Counted from the first letter of the stretch, positions 52,512 through 60,837 are shown. The stretch: 64,000 bases of DNA from Paludibacteraceae bacterium (GCA_017448985.1 JAFSKL010000026.1:62001-126000), one strand, 5' to 3'. A program made the numbers and translations. Notes: a model not told the origin generated them from the letters alone.

Positions 52512-53449
52512 TAGCGTTTAGTTAAAAATTTTGCTTCTTCCGCTAAATTGTCTTTCGTCTTCCATGGTTTGAAAATTCGCTTAGCCCAATCCCTTATGTA
52601 ACCTATTCGCAGAAGACACCTCCATGGGGATTTCCGATAATACTTATACCATAGTTTTGTATATGGTCTATTTATGTTTTCAATTTGCCATGGTTTGCGC
52701 TTATCGGAATAATGGATGATAATTGGATGATGAGCAGCTTCTAAAATTTCCTTTTTGAAATCCTCGCTATGATCCTCCCAATAGGATTTCCATAAGAATT
52801 TACTCTGAAAATTATATTGCAAAGGCAAACGAAGAATCTTGGTGTGTAGTAAAGCATTCGCCACATCTTGATCCATCATATTTAAGTACTGTTTCGCTGT
52901 GTTGACATACTCTATTGCCTTTTTGGAATAATGTATCTCGCGAAGGTAATCCAAATCATACAGCATTGTGCCATTGTTATAATAGCCATACTTGGGGTCA
53001 TAACCTAACCGCTCAAAGATAAATGGTTCATTCCAATCCGGAGCCCAAACCATACCACATGCATTGCCGTTCAAATCCATTTCCCATAACGGACGGATAT
53101 CTCCATCGACTATCATGTCTCCGTCCAGATAAATAACGCGATGCATGTCTTGAGGTAAGATATCAGCGATTTTCAAGTTATAATAAGCCGCATAATTAAT
53201 ATGTCCGTGGTACGGAAAATCTGTTACCTTGCTCTTATCAATTTCATATATGGATAATTTCGAGCGATTTTTGCTCACTAATCGGATGAATTTATCCTTC
53301 ACTTTTTGCGGTATCGTATCATCCGTTATCCAATGAATATGAAATTGGTTTTTCTGATTGTTTATAAACAGTGATGTCAACAACACCCCATAAAAAGGAG
53401 CATAATTTCTATCACATGCCATTAAAATATGTATTACATCTTTTCTCAT
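52511..53449 (-). CDS. glycosyltransferase family 8 protein
   Basis: GT8 signature: VIHILMACDRNYAPFYGVLL, RVIYLDGDMIVDGDIRPLW (DxD), YYNNGTMLYDLDYLR and a C-terminal IIIHYSDKRKPWQ. These enzymes use UDP-glucose or UDP-galactose with retention. One-base overlap with the cupin gene; 20-nt gap to the ABC ATPase gene. Confidence 0.85.
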   Translation of the reverse strand: MRKDVIHILMACDRNYAPFYGVLLTSLFINNQKNQFHIHWITDDTIPQKVKDKFIRLVSKNRSKLSIYEIDKSKVTDFPYHGHINYAAYYNLKIADILPQDMHRVIYLDGDMIVDGDIRPLWEMDLNGNACGMVWAPDWNEPFIFERLGYDPKYGYYNNGTMLYDLDYLREIHYSKKAIEYVNTAKQYLNMMDQDVANALLHTKILRLPLQYNFQSKFLWKSYWEDHSEDFKKEILEAAHHPIIIHYSDKRKPWQIENINRPYTKLWYKYYRKSPWRCLLRIGYIRDWAKRIFKPWKTKDNLAEEAKFLTKR

Positions 53450-53469
53450 AATGATGCGATTCTCATCAA

Positions 53470-54765
53470 CTATACAGCAAACTCTGCCGGTAATAACGCT
53501 TGGTAACCACGACGTGCCACTTGAATATCATCTGTAAAAAAGCCTTTCGACATTACGAGCAAAGCTGTAGCATTCGTCAGCTTGTCACAAAAATCTTCCG
53601 GAGCGGTACTATTCAATGAGATTTGATACGACATATAGTACATCTGCGAACGAAGATACAAGTTCGGTATCTTCAGGAAGAACGAACCTTCTTTCTTATT
53701 CAACTTTCCAAAGTCTTGCTTCATCTCATCCGATACCCACTCTAACAAGTCGTTTCCGTATGCATCGCAGAAACTTACAGACACAATCATCTTTGACAAG
53801 TCTGCTGTCGGATCATTCACGCGATACTTGAACTCTATCTCCAATGGCTCACCAATGAACGTCTCCGTTATATATTCTCCATTGGCTTGCTTGAATGCAA
53901 TATTGGTGATTTCCACTTTCTTATTGCCTATCTTATCCAAACGTTCTACAATATCCGTATCCACTTCACCAATATTAGCCACCAAGTATCTTGAAACGGT
54001 TTCATTCACATCTCCCATAAAATCAATCATTCCATTCTTCAGCAATACTCCTCTTGTACACAACTGTCTTATGGAACCCATATTATGGCTAACGAAGAGG
54101 ACGGTGCGGCCTTGGCCTTGGGAGACATCTTTCATCTTGCCGATGGCTTTCTTTTGGAACTCCGCATCGCCGACGGCGAGGACTTCGTCAACGACGAGGA
54201 TCTCCGGCTCTAAAAACGCTGCCACAGCGAAGCCCAGTCGCACAGTCATTCCCGAGCTATAGCGCTTCACGGGGGTGTCGATATACCGTTCGCAGCCGGA
54301 GAAATCGATGATCTCGTCCAGCTTGGACTGGATCTCTGCGCGGCTCATGCCCAGAATAGCTCCGTTCATGAAGATATTCTCCCGTCCCGTCATCTCTCCA
54401 TGGAAGCCGGTGCCGACTTCCAGCAAGGAGCCTATTCGGCCATGGGCACGGATAGTGCCGGTGGTGGGGCCGGTGACGCGGCTTAGCAGCTTGAGGAGGG
54501 TCGATTTGCCGGCACCGTTCTTGCCGATGATGCCGACGACATCGCCTTGCTCCACCTTGAAGTCGATGTCCCTCAATGCCCAGACGTATTCTGAATTACC
54601 ACGTGATGCTCTATCGTTCACTTCACCAATTTTAAGATAAGGATCTTCCTTGTGCAGGATATTCGTGATCCAGAAGCGGCGGATGTCGTGGGAGAGGGTC
54701 TTGGTTGACACGAGGCCCAGGCGGTATTGCTTGCTTACATGTTCGAATTCAATAGCAGTTGCCAT
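53470..54765 (-). CDS. wzt: polysaccharide ABC transporter ATP-binding protein (Wzt type)
   Basis: The nucleotide-binding domain has Walker A GKNGAGKST, signature KRYSSGMTVRLGF and Walker B EILVVDEVLAVGD; the C-terminal domain (about 290-430) is the Wzt glycan-binding sandwich. It drives export of a completed, lipid-linked polysaccharide. The ATG at 54765 (MATAIEFEHV) is chosen since the NBD begins there. No Wzm permease gene is seen next to it or anywhere in the window, which is unusual. Local GC content is high around 54100-54560 compared with the flanking genes, which may reflect a different history. Confidence 0.85.
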   Translation of the reverse strand: MATAIEFEHVSKQYRLGLVSTKTLSHDIRRFWITNILHKEDPYLKIGEVNDRASRGNSEYVWALRDIDFKVEQGDVVGIIGKNGAGKSTLLKLLSRVTGPTTGTIRAHGRIGSLLEVGTGFHGEMTGRENIFMNGAILGMSRAEIQSKLDEIIDFSGCERYIDTPVKRYSSGMTVRLGFAVAAFLEPEILVVDEVLAVGDAEFQKKAIGKMKDVSQGQGRTVLFVSHNMGSIRQLCTRGVLLKNGMIDFMGDVNETVSRYLVANIGEVDTDIVERLDKIGNKKVEITNIAFKQANGEYITETFIGEPLEIEFKYRVNDPTADLSKMIVSVSFCDAYGNDLLEWVSDEMKQDFGKLNKKEGSFFLKIPNLYLRSQMYYMSYQISLNSTAPEDFCDKLTNATALLVMSKGFFTDDIQVARRGYQALLPAEFAV

Positions 54766-54790
54766 ATTGAAAATTATATTAATTATACCA

Positions 54791-54927
54791 CTTATGATTG
54801 TCAAGGTATTTAAGCCTTGCAGCTTTATGTGTAATTGTTTACCTGCCTACTTGTAAGTAAATTTACAGATAGTCTGCTAACCAATTTCACCTATAACCAT
54901 GTTATCAAATACCTTTACATTCCATAA
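54791..54927. repeat. inverted-repeat-bounded element, copy C
   Basis: CTTATG-ATTGTCAAGGTATTT (54791-54811) and AAATACCTTTACATTCCATAAG (split at 54907-54927) pair at 19 of 22 positions. The arms bear no similarity to copies A and B, but the interior keeps GCCTACTTG, CAGATAGTCT and an AAGC-CTTGCA-GCTT hairpin. Pairing without sequence conservation argues for a structured RNA or DNA element. Right flank is GAGATTATATCAAAAATAG, repeated after copies E and F. Confidence 0.65.
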
Positions 54928-55062
54928 GCGGAGATTATATCAAAAATAGTTTTTGTTCAACTTCGTTTTCACTTTTCGGATTAGCGTAATCCATGTTATA
55001 ATTATTATTTTTCTCCGTTGTGAGATAGGTAAGCAGGGGTTTGAAAATTATAGCAATTATAA

Positions 55063-55176
55063 CTTTTTGAACCACAACCTTTGTTGTTCGTGCTTTGCCT
55101 TGATGATTTTTTGTCGAAATCATTTTCACCGAAAAATTCTCAATCCAAATCACATACTGCTTACCGCTTCAAAAAG
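55063..55176. repeat. inverted-repeat-bounded element, copy F (diverged)
   Basis: CTTTTTGAA (55063-55071) and TTCAAAAAG (55168-55176) bound 96 bp. The left flank carries GAAAATTATAGCAATTATAA and the right flank GAGATTATATCAAAAAT, the same flanks as copies C and E. The interior does not clearly match copies A-D. The gap 54928-55232 contains no gene I can support. Confidence 0.45.
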
Positions 55177-55232
55177 AGATTATATCAAAAATTTCTTTTG
55201 CACAACAGTATTTTTATAATAATTTTCAGTTT

Positions 55233-55652
55233 CTAAAAGGCGATCATCTTAAATGTTTGCGGATCGTAATGGTACTTTTCGCATTGTGCATACACCGGTG
55301 CAAAATTATACAGCACACCATATTGGATGCCGGTGAGGCGCATGTAGTTCCAGAGCTGTTGACGATGAGCATCCGCGAGGTTGTCCACCGCTTTGCACTC
55401 CACTAAAATAGGCGTGTCTCCGTTCATGATAAGGAAGTCAGCGAAATGACGGTGCTCAATGGTGTGGCCCTTGTAGTCTGCCGAGAACAGGTACTCCTTG
55501 TCGAAGGGGATGCCGCGGAGAGACAGTTCGATAGCCAATGCGTCCTGGTACATGTACTCGTTGAGGAAGGGTCCAAGGAGTTTGTGCACCTCTTGGCACG
55601 CACCCAGGGCCGGGTAGACGAGTTGCTTGTATGTGGATTTGTCTTCCGTCAT
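55233..55652 (-). CDS. GxxExxY family PD-(D/E)XK protein
   Basis: The 139-residue protein matches the GxxExxY family: YPALGACQEVHKLLGPFLNE then YMYQDALAIELSLRGIPFDK, HFADFLIMNGDTPILVECKA (Asp, then Glu-x-Lys) and RQQLWNYMRLTGIQYGVLYNF. The first Gly of the name-giving motif is replaced by Phe. Role unknown; common in Bacteroidota accessory regions. The TATAATT motif lies 14 nt upstream. Confidence 0.8.
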   Translation of the reverse strand: MTEDKSTYKQLVYPALGACQEVHKLLGPFLNEYMYQDALAIELSLRGIPFDKEYLFSADYKGHTIEHRHFADFLIMNGDTPILVECKAVDNLADAHRQQLWNYMRLTGIQYGVLYNFAPVYAQCEKYHYDPQTFKMIAF

Positions 55653-55685
55653 TAGCTTTGTGTTTGAAAATTATAACAATTATAA

Positions 55686-55805
55686 CTTTTTTGAAATCAT
55701 GATTCCATCATCTTGTTTCTTGTCTTGATAGTTATCATCATAAATAAATTTCTGATGCTATCTCTCAATCCAACAGACACTACCTCCGTAGTCATTTCAA
55801 AAAAG
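55686..55805. repeat. inverted-repeat-bounded element, copy E (diverged)
   Basis: CTTTTTTGAAAT (55686-55697) and ATTTCAAAAAAG (55794-55805) are exact inverse repeats with a 96-bp interior, total 120 bp as in copies A-C. Flanks are shared with C and F. The interior has TCTTGATAGT and GCTATCTCTC, faintly like the core of copies A and B. The stretch 55653-55954 holds no gene. Confidence 0.5.
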
Positions 55806-55954
55806 AGATTATATTAAAAATAGTTTTTGTTCAAATTAGTTGTTATTCTTAAGCTCGCACCCTCGCTGCATAGCATCTATAATTATTATTTTCTCCAGCG
55901 ACATCTTTACATTCCTTGGATGTGAGGATTCGGTTTGAAGAAACTACGAGAAGT

Positions 55955-56381
55955 TTACATTTTTTTTCTCTTTGGTTCGTTCTTATCCTTTTCACTATCT
56001 TCAAACGGCAAGGTCGGCAGAGCGAAGCGATCAAAGTCCGACTCAAACAGTCGATCCTGACGGACGCGATAACCCACGGAGATGATGGCATCAAGGTTGT
56101 AGAAATCGATTTCCTCCGTAACCTCTCCCCTAACACCTCTATTCACGACTGTTGCAAATTTTGCAACTGTCATCTCCGGACGCAATTCGCCAGACTCATA
56201 GATGTTAGCAAGGTGACGACTAATGCCTGATTTATCAATACCATATAACTCAGCCATAGCCTTCTGCGTTGCCCAGATGTTCTCGTCCCGATAGAACACC
56301 TGCACACCCTGCGCTTTGTCCTCTGCCTGGAAGATCAGGAACTCCGCAGTGGAGTTGCGTATTTGAAGTTGTTTCGACATT
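55955..56381 (-). pseudogene. RhuM family protein, internally deleted
   Basis: The N-terminal 105 residues are RhuM-like: MSKQLQIRNSTAEFLIFQ, IWATQKAMAELYGIDKSGIS, RHLANIYESGEL and FYNLDAIISVGYRV. Full RhuM proteins are about 300 residues or more and continue with an ATKVL-type segment; here VGYRVRQ is joined to DRLFESDFDRFALP, a C-terminal-like sequence. An in-frame internal deletion is the simplest reading. The ATG at 56381 is used because the promoter at 56451 would lie inside any longer frame. RhuM function is unresolved. Confidence 0.65.
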
Positions 56382-56450
56382 ACTATATTTCGGACTCTTA
56401 TGTGCGTATATGCCGCGTGTATGCATACATGCGCATAAAGATTTGGGCGG

Positions 56451-56493
56451 CAAAGGTACAAAAAAAATCCCACATACGCAAATATATATGGGA
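56451..56493 (-). promoter_or_regulatory. promoter with palindromic operator, RhuM gene
   Basis: Minus-strand -7 TACCTTTG (56451-56458), 20-bp spacer, -33 TTTG (56479-56482). The palindrome with arms TCCCACATA and TATATGGGA (56468-56493) covers the -33 element. Same architecture as at 518, 16363 and 40572. Confidence 0.7.
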
Positions 56494-56641
56494 AATTCTT
56501 TCAAAAAAGTTGATTTTGCAACGAAAATCGAGGTTCTGAGAGCAAAGAGGAGAAAGAATGGAAAAAAATTATAGCGATTATAACTCGATTATAATAATTA
56601 TAGTTTTCGGTTTAGATAATCAAAAAAGTTCGAGAAAAAAA

Positions 56642-56790
56642 CATTGATAGCATTAGATCTATTATATTTTGAGTTAACCAAAAACGCGGCAGCGTGACTT
56701 TACAAGTCCGAATGAAACCAACTAATCATCCACTTGAAAGTACACTCTCAGATACATCCAAAAAAGTCAAAAAACATACTACTATCAATG
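56642..56790. repeat. inverted-repeat-bounded element, copy D
   Basis: CATTGATAG (56642-56650) and CTATCAATG (56782-56790) are exact inverse repeats; the element is 149 bp, longer than the others by an insert with GACTT-TAC-AAGTC. The core reads CCACTTGAAAGTACACTCTC AGATA, close to copies A and B. TATAATT motifs lie to its left (56568-56603), as for copy B. Confidence 0.65.
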
Positions 56791-56882
56791 GCGAAAATAT
56801 CAAAAGATGATGAAAATGGTATTGCTATCAATGACAATTTGTGTGTAAAGATACAAAAAAACGATGAGAAATGCAGAAAAAT

Positions 56883-56913
56883 TTGCATAAGTGCGAGAAT
56901 TTTTGTAATTTTG
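56883..56913 (+). promoter_or_regulatory. plus-strand promoter
   Basis: TTG (56883-56885) and TAATTTTG (56906-56913) are spaced exactly 20 bp, matching the consensus used elsewhere in the window. The predicted start is only a few bases before the ATG at 56922. Confidence 0.6.
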
Positions 56914-56921
56914 CATCTTTA

Positions 56922-57062
56922 ATGAATGACATCGAACAATATATCGACGCACGAAGACAAACGCTGCCGTATTATTTGGCAGAGCAGTTTGCGATGCACA
57001 CGAACAGGCCGATTATCCAAAGATTTGCGAGGTGTGGTTTTTCGTGTCGACTTTGTCGATGA
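56922..57062 (+). pseudogene. truncated 5' gene fragment
   Basis: From the ATG at 56922 a 46-residue frame reads MNDIEQYIDARRQTLPYYLA and continues into the peroxiredoxin gene, which lies on the other strand and overlaps it by 50 bp. About 30 residues look protein-like, the rest not. Together with the good promoter this suggests the 5' remnant of a gene cut off when the flanking segments were joined. The family cannot be assigned. Confidence 0.35.
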
Positions 57063-57460
57063 TACGCTCGAGGAGGCCATCGGCATTGAAGACGAAGGTT
57101 TTACGAAGTGTGCCCATGGTGACTTTGCCGTAATTGCGTTTCTCTCCCCAGGCACCGAAAGCCTGCAGCATAGCCGTGGTCGGATCACTCAGCAGGGGAA
57201 AGGGCAAGTCGTATTTCTCTTTGAACTTGACATGCGAAGCCTGGCTGTCCTTGCTCACACCATAGACCTGATAACCCTGCGCGAGGAAAGTATGGTAGTT
57301 GTCGCGGAAATTGCATGCTTCCGCCGTACACCCCGGCGTGGAGTCCTTCGGATAGAAATAGATGACAGTCTTTTTGCCAATCAGGTCCTTGTCCGTGACC
57401 ATTGGTTCCGGTCTCGTCGGTTGCCGCAAAACTCGGCATCTTGTCTCCAACTTGTAACAT
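57013..57460 (-). pseudogene. bcp: thioredoxin-dependent peroxiredoxin (Bcp) with frameshift
   Basis: The Bcp fold is split over two frames. MLQVGDKMPSFAATDETGT begins at 57460; the remainder, MVTDKDLIGKKTVIYFYPKD followed by STPGCTAEACNFRD with peroxidatic and resolving Cys, and then VKFKEKYDLPFPLLSD and TFVFNADGLLERIIDKVDT, is in another frame. A single-base indel around 57400-57412 explains it. The rest is well conserved, so the shift is recent or a sequencing artefact. It would reduce hydroperoxides with thioredoxin. It follows the aminotransferase gene by 7 nt. Confidence 0.75.
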
Positions 57461-57467
57461 AATGATC

Positions 57468-58589
57468 TTATTTAAAGTTATTTACACATTCAACCACCCA
57501 CTCTATCTGCTCCTTGGTCATGCAGGGACTGATCGGCAACGACAGTTCGGCATCGGCAAGGAACTCCGTGATGAGTAACGAGAGTTGCGGGATGTTCCAG
57601 GACTCACATGCATAGCACTCCTGTTTGTGCGGGGCAATGGGGTAATGGATGACTGTACCTATCTCTTTTTCAGCCAGATAGTCGTGCAAGGCATCCCGTT
57701 TTCCGTTTTTAACGATTATGGGGAAGAGGTGATAGACATTGTTTTCGTCCGGCAAACGCTCCGGCAGTTCGATGAGCGGATTGGAGAGGTGATCGTAGTA
57801 GTACGCAGCCACTTCCTGACGACGCCAGATGTCCTCGTCAAGGTAGCGCAGTTTGACATCGAGAATAGCAGCCTGGATCTCATCGAGACGGCTGTTTCGT
57901 CCTGCGTATTTGAAGACATACTTGCGTTGCGAACCGTAGTTAGCGAGCGCACGCACGGCAGCAGCCAGTTCCGGATCGTTGGTCGTTACCGCTCCGGCAT
58001 CACCCAACGCGCCGAGGTTCTTGCCCGGATAGAAAGAGTGTCCTGCTGCGTCACCGATCGAACCTGTACGCTGTCCGTGCCAGGTGCACCCATGCGCTTG
58101 GGCGTTGTCCTCGATGAGTTTGAGGCGGTGCTTTTGGCATAGTTCGGCTATCCGGTCCGTCATGGCATTGCGGCCATAGAGATGGACGATGCAGATGGCT
58201 TTGGTGCGAGGAGTGATATGCCGTTCGATGAGCGCGTCGTCGATCTCCAATGTCACGCGGCGCGGCTCCACGAGAACGGGTTTGAGACCATTCTCCGTGA
58301 TGCCCAAGATGGTAGCGATATAGGTGTTGGCCGGAACGATGACTTCGTCTCCGGGCTCCATCACACCCAATTCGATATACGCGCGGAAGATCCAGATCAG
58401 CGCGTCCAGCCCATTGGCACAACCGATGCAGTAAGGCGAACCGATATACTCGGCATAGTGATGCTCAAAAGCCTCATTCTCTTTGCCCTGCAGATACCAT
58501 CCGCTATCAATCACGCGTCGTGCAGCCTCGCGGATCTCGTCTCCGTGCATGGCCGTGACATCATGTAAACTCAAAAAAGGAACTTGCAT
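57468..58589 (-). CDS. DegT family sugar aminotransferase (QdtB/FdtB-like)
   Basis: Starts [20 protein letters not shown] at the ATG 58589; [46 protein letters not shown] and [18 protein letters not shown] with the PLP Lys are typical of 3-amino-3,6-dideoxyhexose transaminases. It would use the keto-sugar made by the FdtA-like cupin at 51645, though the two genes are 5 kb apart. A longer frame upstream has no conserved sequence. 23 nt separate it from comM. Confidence 0.8.
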   Translation of the reverse strand: MQVPFLSLHDVTAMHGDEIREAARRVIDSGWYLQGKENEAFEHHYAEYIGSPYCIGCANGLDALIWIFRAYIELGVMEPGDEVIVPANTYIATILGITENGLKPVLVEPRRVTLEIDDALIERHITPRTKAICIVHLYGRNAMTDRIAELCQKHRLKLIEDNAQAHGCTWHGQRTGSIGDAAGHSFYPGKNLGALGDAGAVTTNDPELAAAVRALANYGSQRKYVFKYAGRNSRLDEIQAAILDVKLRYLDEDIWRRQEVAAYYYDHLSNPLIELPERLPDENNVYHLFPIIVKNGKRDALHDYLAEKEIGTVIHYPIAPHKQECYACESWNIPQLSLLITEFLADAELSLPISPCMTKEQIEWVVECVNNFK

Positions 58590-58611
58590 ATTATTAAAAC
58601 GGGTTGCGTTA

Positions 58612-60192
58612 TTATCCTGCGTAGTTGTTGCGATCGAGGGATCGGTACGAGATGGCTTCGAGGACATGCTTCTTCCGGATGTGCTCGGAACCTTCCAGGT
58701 CGGCAATCGTGCGTGCTACCTTGAGGATGCGATCGTAGGCACGAGCCGAGAAACCAAGCTTGGTCATCGTGAACTCCAGCAGTTTGTCGGACTCCTCGTC
58801 CAAGGCGCAGTACTGATGCACCATCTTGGTGTTCATCATCGCATTGCAATGCACGAGTCTGCTATGCTGGAAGCGTTCCGTCTGAATGGCTCTGGCTCGG
58901 AGGACCCGTTCGCGAATAGCAGCCGATGTCTCACCCGGTTGGTTATCACGCAACCGGTCGTAAGGTACCGCTTCGATCTCACACTGGATGTCGATTCGAT
59001 CGAGGAGCGGACCGCTGATCTTGCTCATGTAGCGATGGACTTGCGCAGGGGTACAGGTACAAGGATGCGCGGGATTGTTCTCCCCGTAATGGCCACAGGG
59101 ACAGGGGTTCATCGCGGCCACGAGCATGAATGAAGCCGGATAATCAACTGTCTCTTTGGTTCGCGCCACGGTGATATGCCGATCCTCCAAGGGTTGACGC
59201 ATCACTTCCAACGCAGAACGCTTATACTCGGGAAGCTCATCCAGGAAGAGCACGCCATTATGCGCCAATGAGATCTCTCCCGAATGGGGATTCTGGCCAC
59301 CGCCCACGAGAGCCGTGTCGGTTATTGTATGGTGAGGCGAACGGAACGGACGCTGCACGATAAGTGCGCTACTGGCACCTTTCTTCTTGTTGGTCAGCCC
59401 CGCGATGGAATGGATCTTCGTCGTCTCCAGCGCTTCTTCGAGTGTCAACGGAGGAAGGATAGTAGGTATACGCTTGGCGATCATCGACTTACCGGCTCCC
59501 GGAGGGCCAATCATGATCATGTTATGTCCTCCTGCAGCGGCAATCTCCACGGCTCGACGCACCTTGAACTGTCCGCGAACGTCCGAGAAATCGACATCCG
59601 TCGGAAAGGCCAACTCGTCAAACAGTTTCTGTGTATCTACCTGCGTCGGAAGCCAAGGCTCGTCCGGATTCAACTCGTCTTTCGGTTCACCATTCAGGAA
59701 ATGAATGACTTCCACGAGATTATTCAATCCATATACTTCGAGGCCATCCACTACCGCCGCTTCTTCGGCATTGGCTTCCGGCAAGATGAGCCCCTTGAAT
59801 CCCTCTTTTCGCGCGCACAAGGCAATCGGCAGCGCTCCGCGGATAGGTTGCAACGACCCGTCCAGCGACAACTCGCCCACCATCATATAGTGCCCCAAGT
59901 CCTTGGTCTTCATCTTCTCCCCACCGGCAAGCATGCCAATCGCCAGCGGCAGGTCATAGAGCGCACCTTCTTTCTTGATATCCGCAGGAGCCAAGTTGAT
60001 GGTGTAGGACCGGTGAAGCGCCTCCAATCCGTTGACAGTCAGCGCGGCCATGATGCGTTCGTGCGACTCCTTGACAGACACGTCCGGAAGGCCGACCATG
60101 ACGAACTCGAAGCCGGGTTTGGAGTGCACTTCTATCGTCACTTTCACGGCTTCGATGCCCACCGGAGCGGCACTAAAGATTTTGATGAGCAT
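58612..60192 (-). CDS. comM: YifB/ComM family Mg-chelatase-like AAA+ ATPase
   Basis: Full-length 526-residue protein: the N-terminal Lon-protease-like domain ([33 protein letters not shown]), the Mg-chelatase AAA+ core with Walker [10 protein letters not shown] and Walker [21 protein letters not shown], a Cys-rich [15 protein letters not shown] insert and the C-terminal Mg_chelatase_C helix region. ComM is a hexameric helicase that promotes branch migration in recombination and natural transformation. Housekeeping-type gene with no oddities. Confidence 0.9.
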   Translation of the reverse strand: MLIKIFSAAPVGIEAVKVTIEVHSKPGFEFVMVGLPDVSVKESHERIMAALTVNGLEALHRSYTINLAPADIKKEGALYDLPLAIGMLAGGEKMKTKDLGHYMMVGELSLDGSLQPIRGALPIALCARKEGFKGLILPEANAEEAAVVDGLEVYGLNNLVEVIHFLNGEPKDELNPDEPWLPTQVDTQKLFDELAFPTDVDFSDVRGQFKVRRAVEIAAAGGHNMIMIGPPGAGKSMIAKRIPTILPPLTLEEALETTKIHSIAGLTNKKKGASSALIVQRPFRSPHHTITDTALVGGGQNPHSGEISLAHNGVLFLDELPEYKRSALEVMRQPLEDRHITVARTKETVDYPASFMLVAAMNPCPCGHYGENNPAHPCTCTPAQVHRYMSKISGPLLDRIDIQCEIEAVPYDRLRDNQPGETSAAIRERVLRARAIQTERFQHSRLVHCNAMMNTKMVHQYCALDEESDKLLEFTMTKLGFSARAYDRILKVARTIADLEGSEHIRKKHVLEAISYRSLDRNNYAG

Positions 60193-60225
60193 AGTTACGC
60201 AAATTTTTCTGTAATTATATTTTCG

Positions 60226-60831
60226 TTAATCGGTATAACGACGATTGATCTCGTCCCAGTTGATGATCTGCCAGAGGGCTTGGAGATGGGCGGCACGACG
60301 ATTGCGGTAGTCGATGTAATAGGCGTGCTCCCAGACGTCCATCGTCAGCAGGGGTTTGAGGCCTTTGGTGACAGGATTACCGGCATTGGGTTCCTGGGTG
60401 ATGACCAGCTTACCATCCTTGTTGGCTGAAAGCCATACCCAACCTGAGCCGAAGAGCGAGATGCCCTTCTGCTCGAACTCCGCTTTGAAGGCTTCGAACG
60501 AACCGAAATCGCGGTTGATGGCATCCAACAGGGGTGAGGGGTTAGGGGTGACGGGTGAGGGGTTATGGGTTACGGGTTTGAACTGGAGGAAGTACAGGTT
60601 GTGGTTCAAGATCTGTCCGGCATTGTTGAAGATAGCGCCTTGCGATTGGGCCACAATCTGCTCCAGCGGCATGGACTCGAATTCCGTTCCGGCAACAAGT
60701 TTGTTGAGGTTATCTACGTAGGTCTGCAGGTGCTTACCGTGGTGAAATTCAACCGTTTCCTGACTAATCACCGGCTCCAGCGCATTGGGAGCATATGGGA
60801 GCGTGATTAATGAAAAAATTATTTCAATCAT
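60226..60831 (-). CDS. sodB: Fe/Mn superoxide dismutase
   Basis: Metal ligands are seen in VEFHHGKHLQTYVDNL, LNHNLYF and MDVWEHAYYIDYRN (His, His, Asp, His). It converts superoxide to hydrogen peroxide and oxygen in the cytoplasm. Between LYFLQFKP and LLDAINRDFGSF there is an extra THNPSPVTPNPSP stretch encoded by GGGTTA/GGGTGA-type heptamers (60532-60585); family members have a shorter linker here. The same heptamers fill the upstream gap (60838-60900). Confidence 0.9.
   Translation of the reverse strand: MIEIIFSLITLPYAPNALEPVISQETVEFHHGKHLQTYVDNLNKLVAGTEFESMPLEQIVAQSQGAIFNNAGQILNHNLYFLQFKPVTHNPSPVTPNPSPLLDAINRDFGSFEAFKAEFEQKGISLFGSGWVWLSANKDGKLVITQEPNAGNPVTKGLKPLLTMDVWEHAYYIDYRNRRAAHLQALWQIINWDEINRRYTD
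60532..60585. repeat. heptamer repeats inside sodB
   Basis: GGGTGA-GGGGTTA-GGGGTGACGGGTGA-type units, about seven bases each, lie in frame in the linker of the SOD gene. Related GGGTTAC/GGGTTAT runs occur between genes at 60838-60900 and 61265-61322. Confidence 0.8.
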
Positions 60832-60837
60832 AATTTT

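Noticed and set aside
54935..55153. 72-codon open frame on the minus strand
   Set aside because: It runs through an inverted-repeat element and its flanks, is Asn/Lys-rich and has no conserved look; more likely chance coding of repeat DNA.
56734..56922. 62-codon open frame on the plus strand
   Set aside because: It overlaps element D and ends at the plus-strand promoter; composition is Lys/Ser/Ile-rich low complexity.
57185..57460. Separate 91-codon protein at the start of bcp
   Set aside because: Only its first 19 residues are Bcp-like; the rest is out-of-frame sequence after the indel.
59284..60429. 381-codon plus-strand open frame opposite comM
   Set aside because: Arg/His-rich antisense shadow of a high-GC conserved gene.
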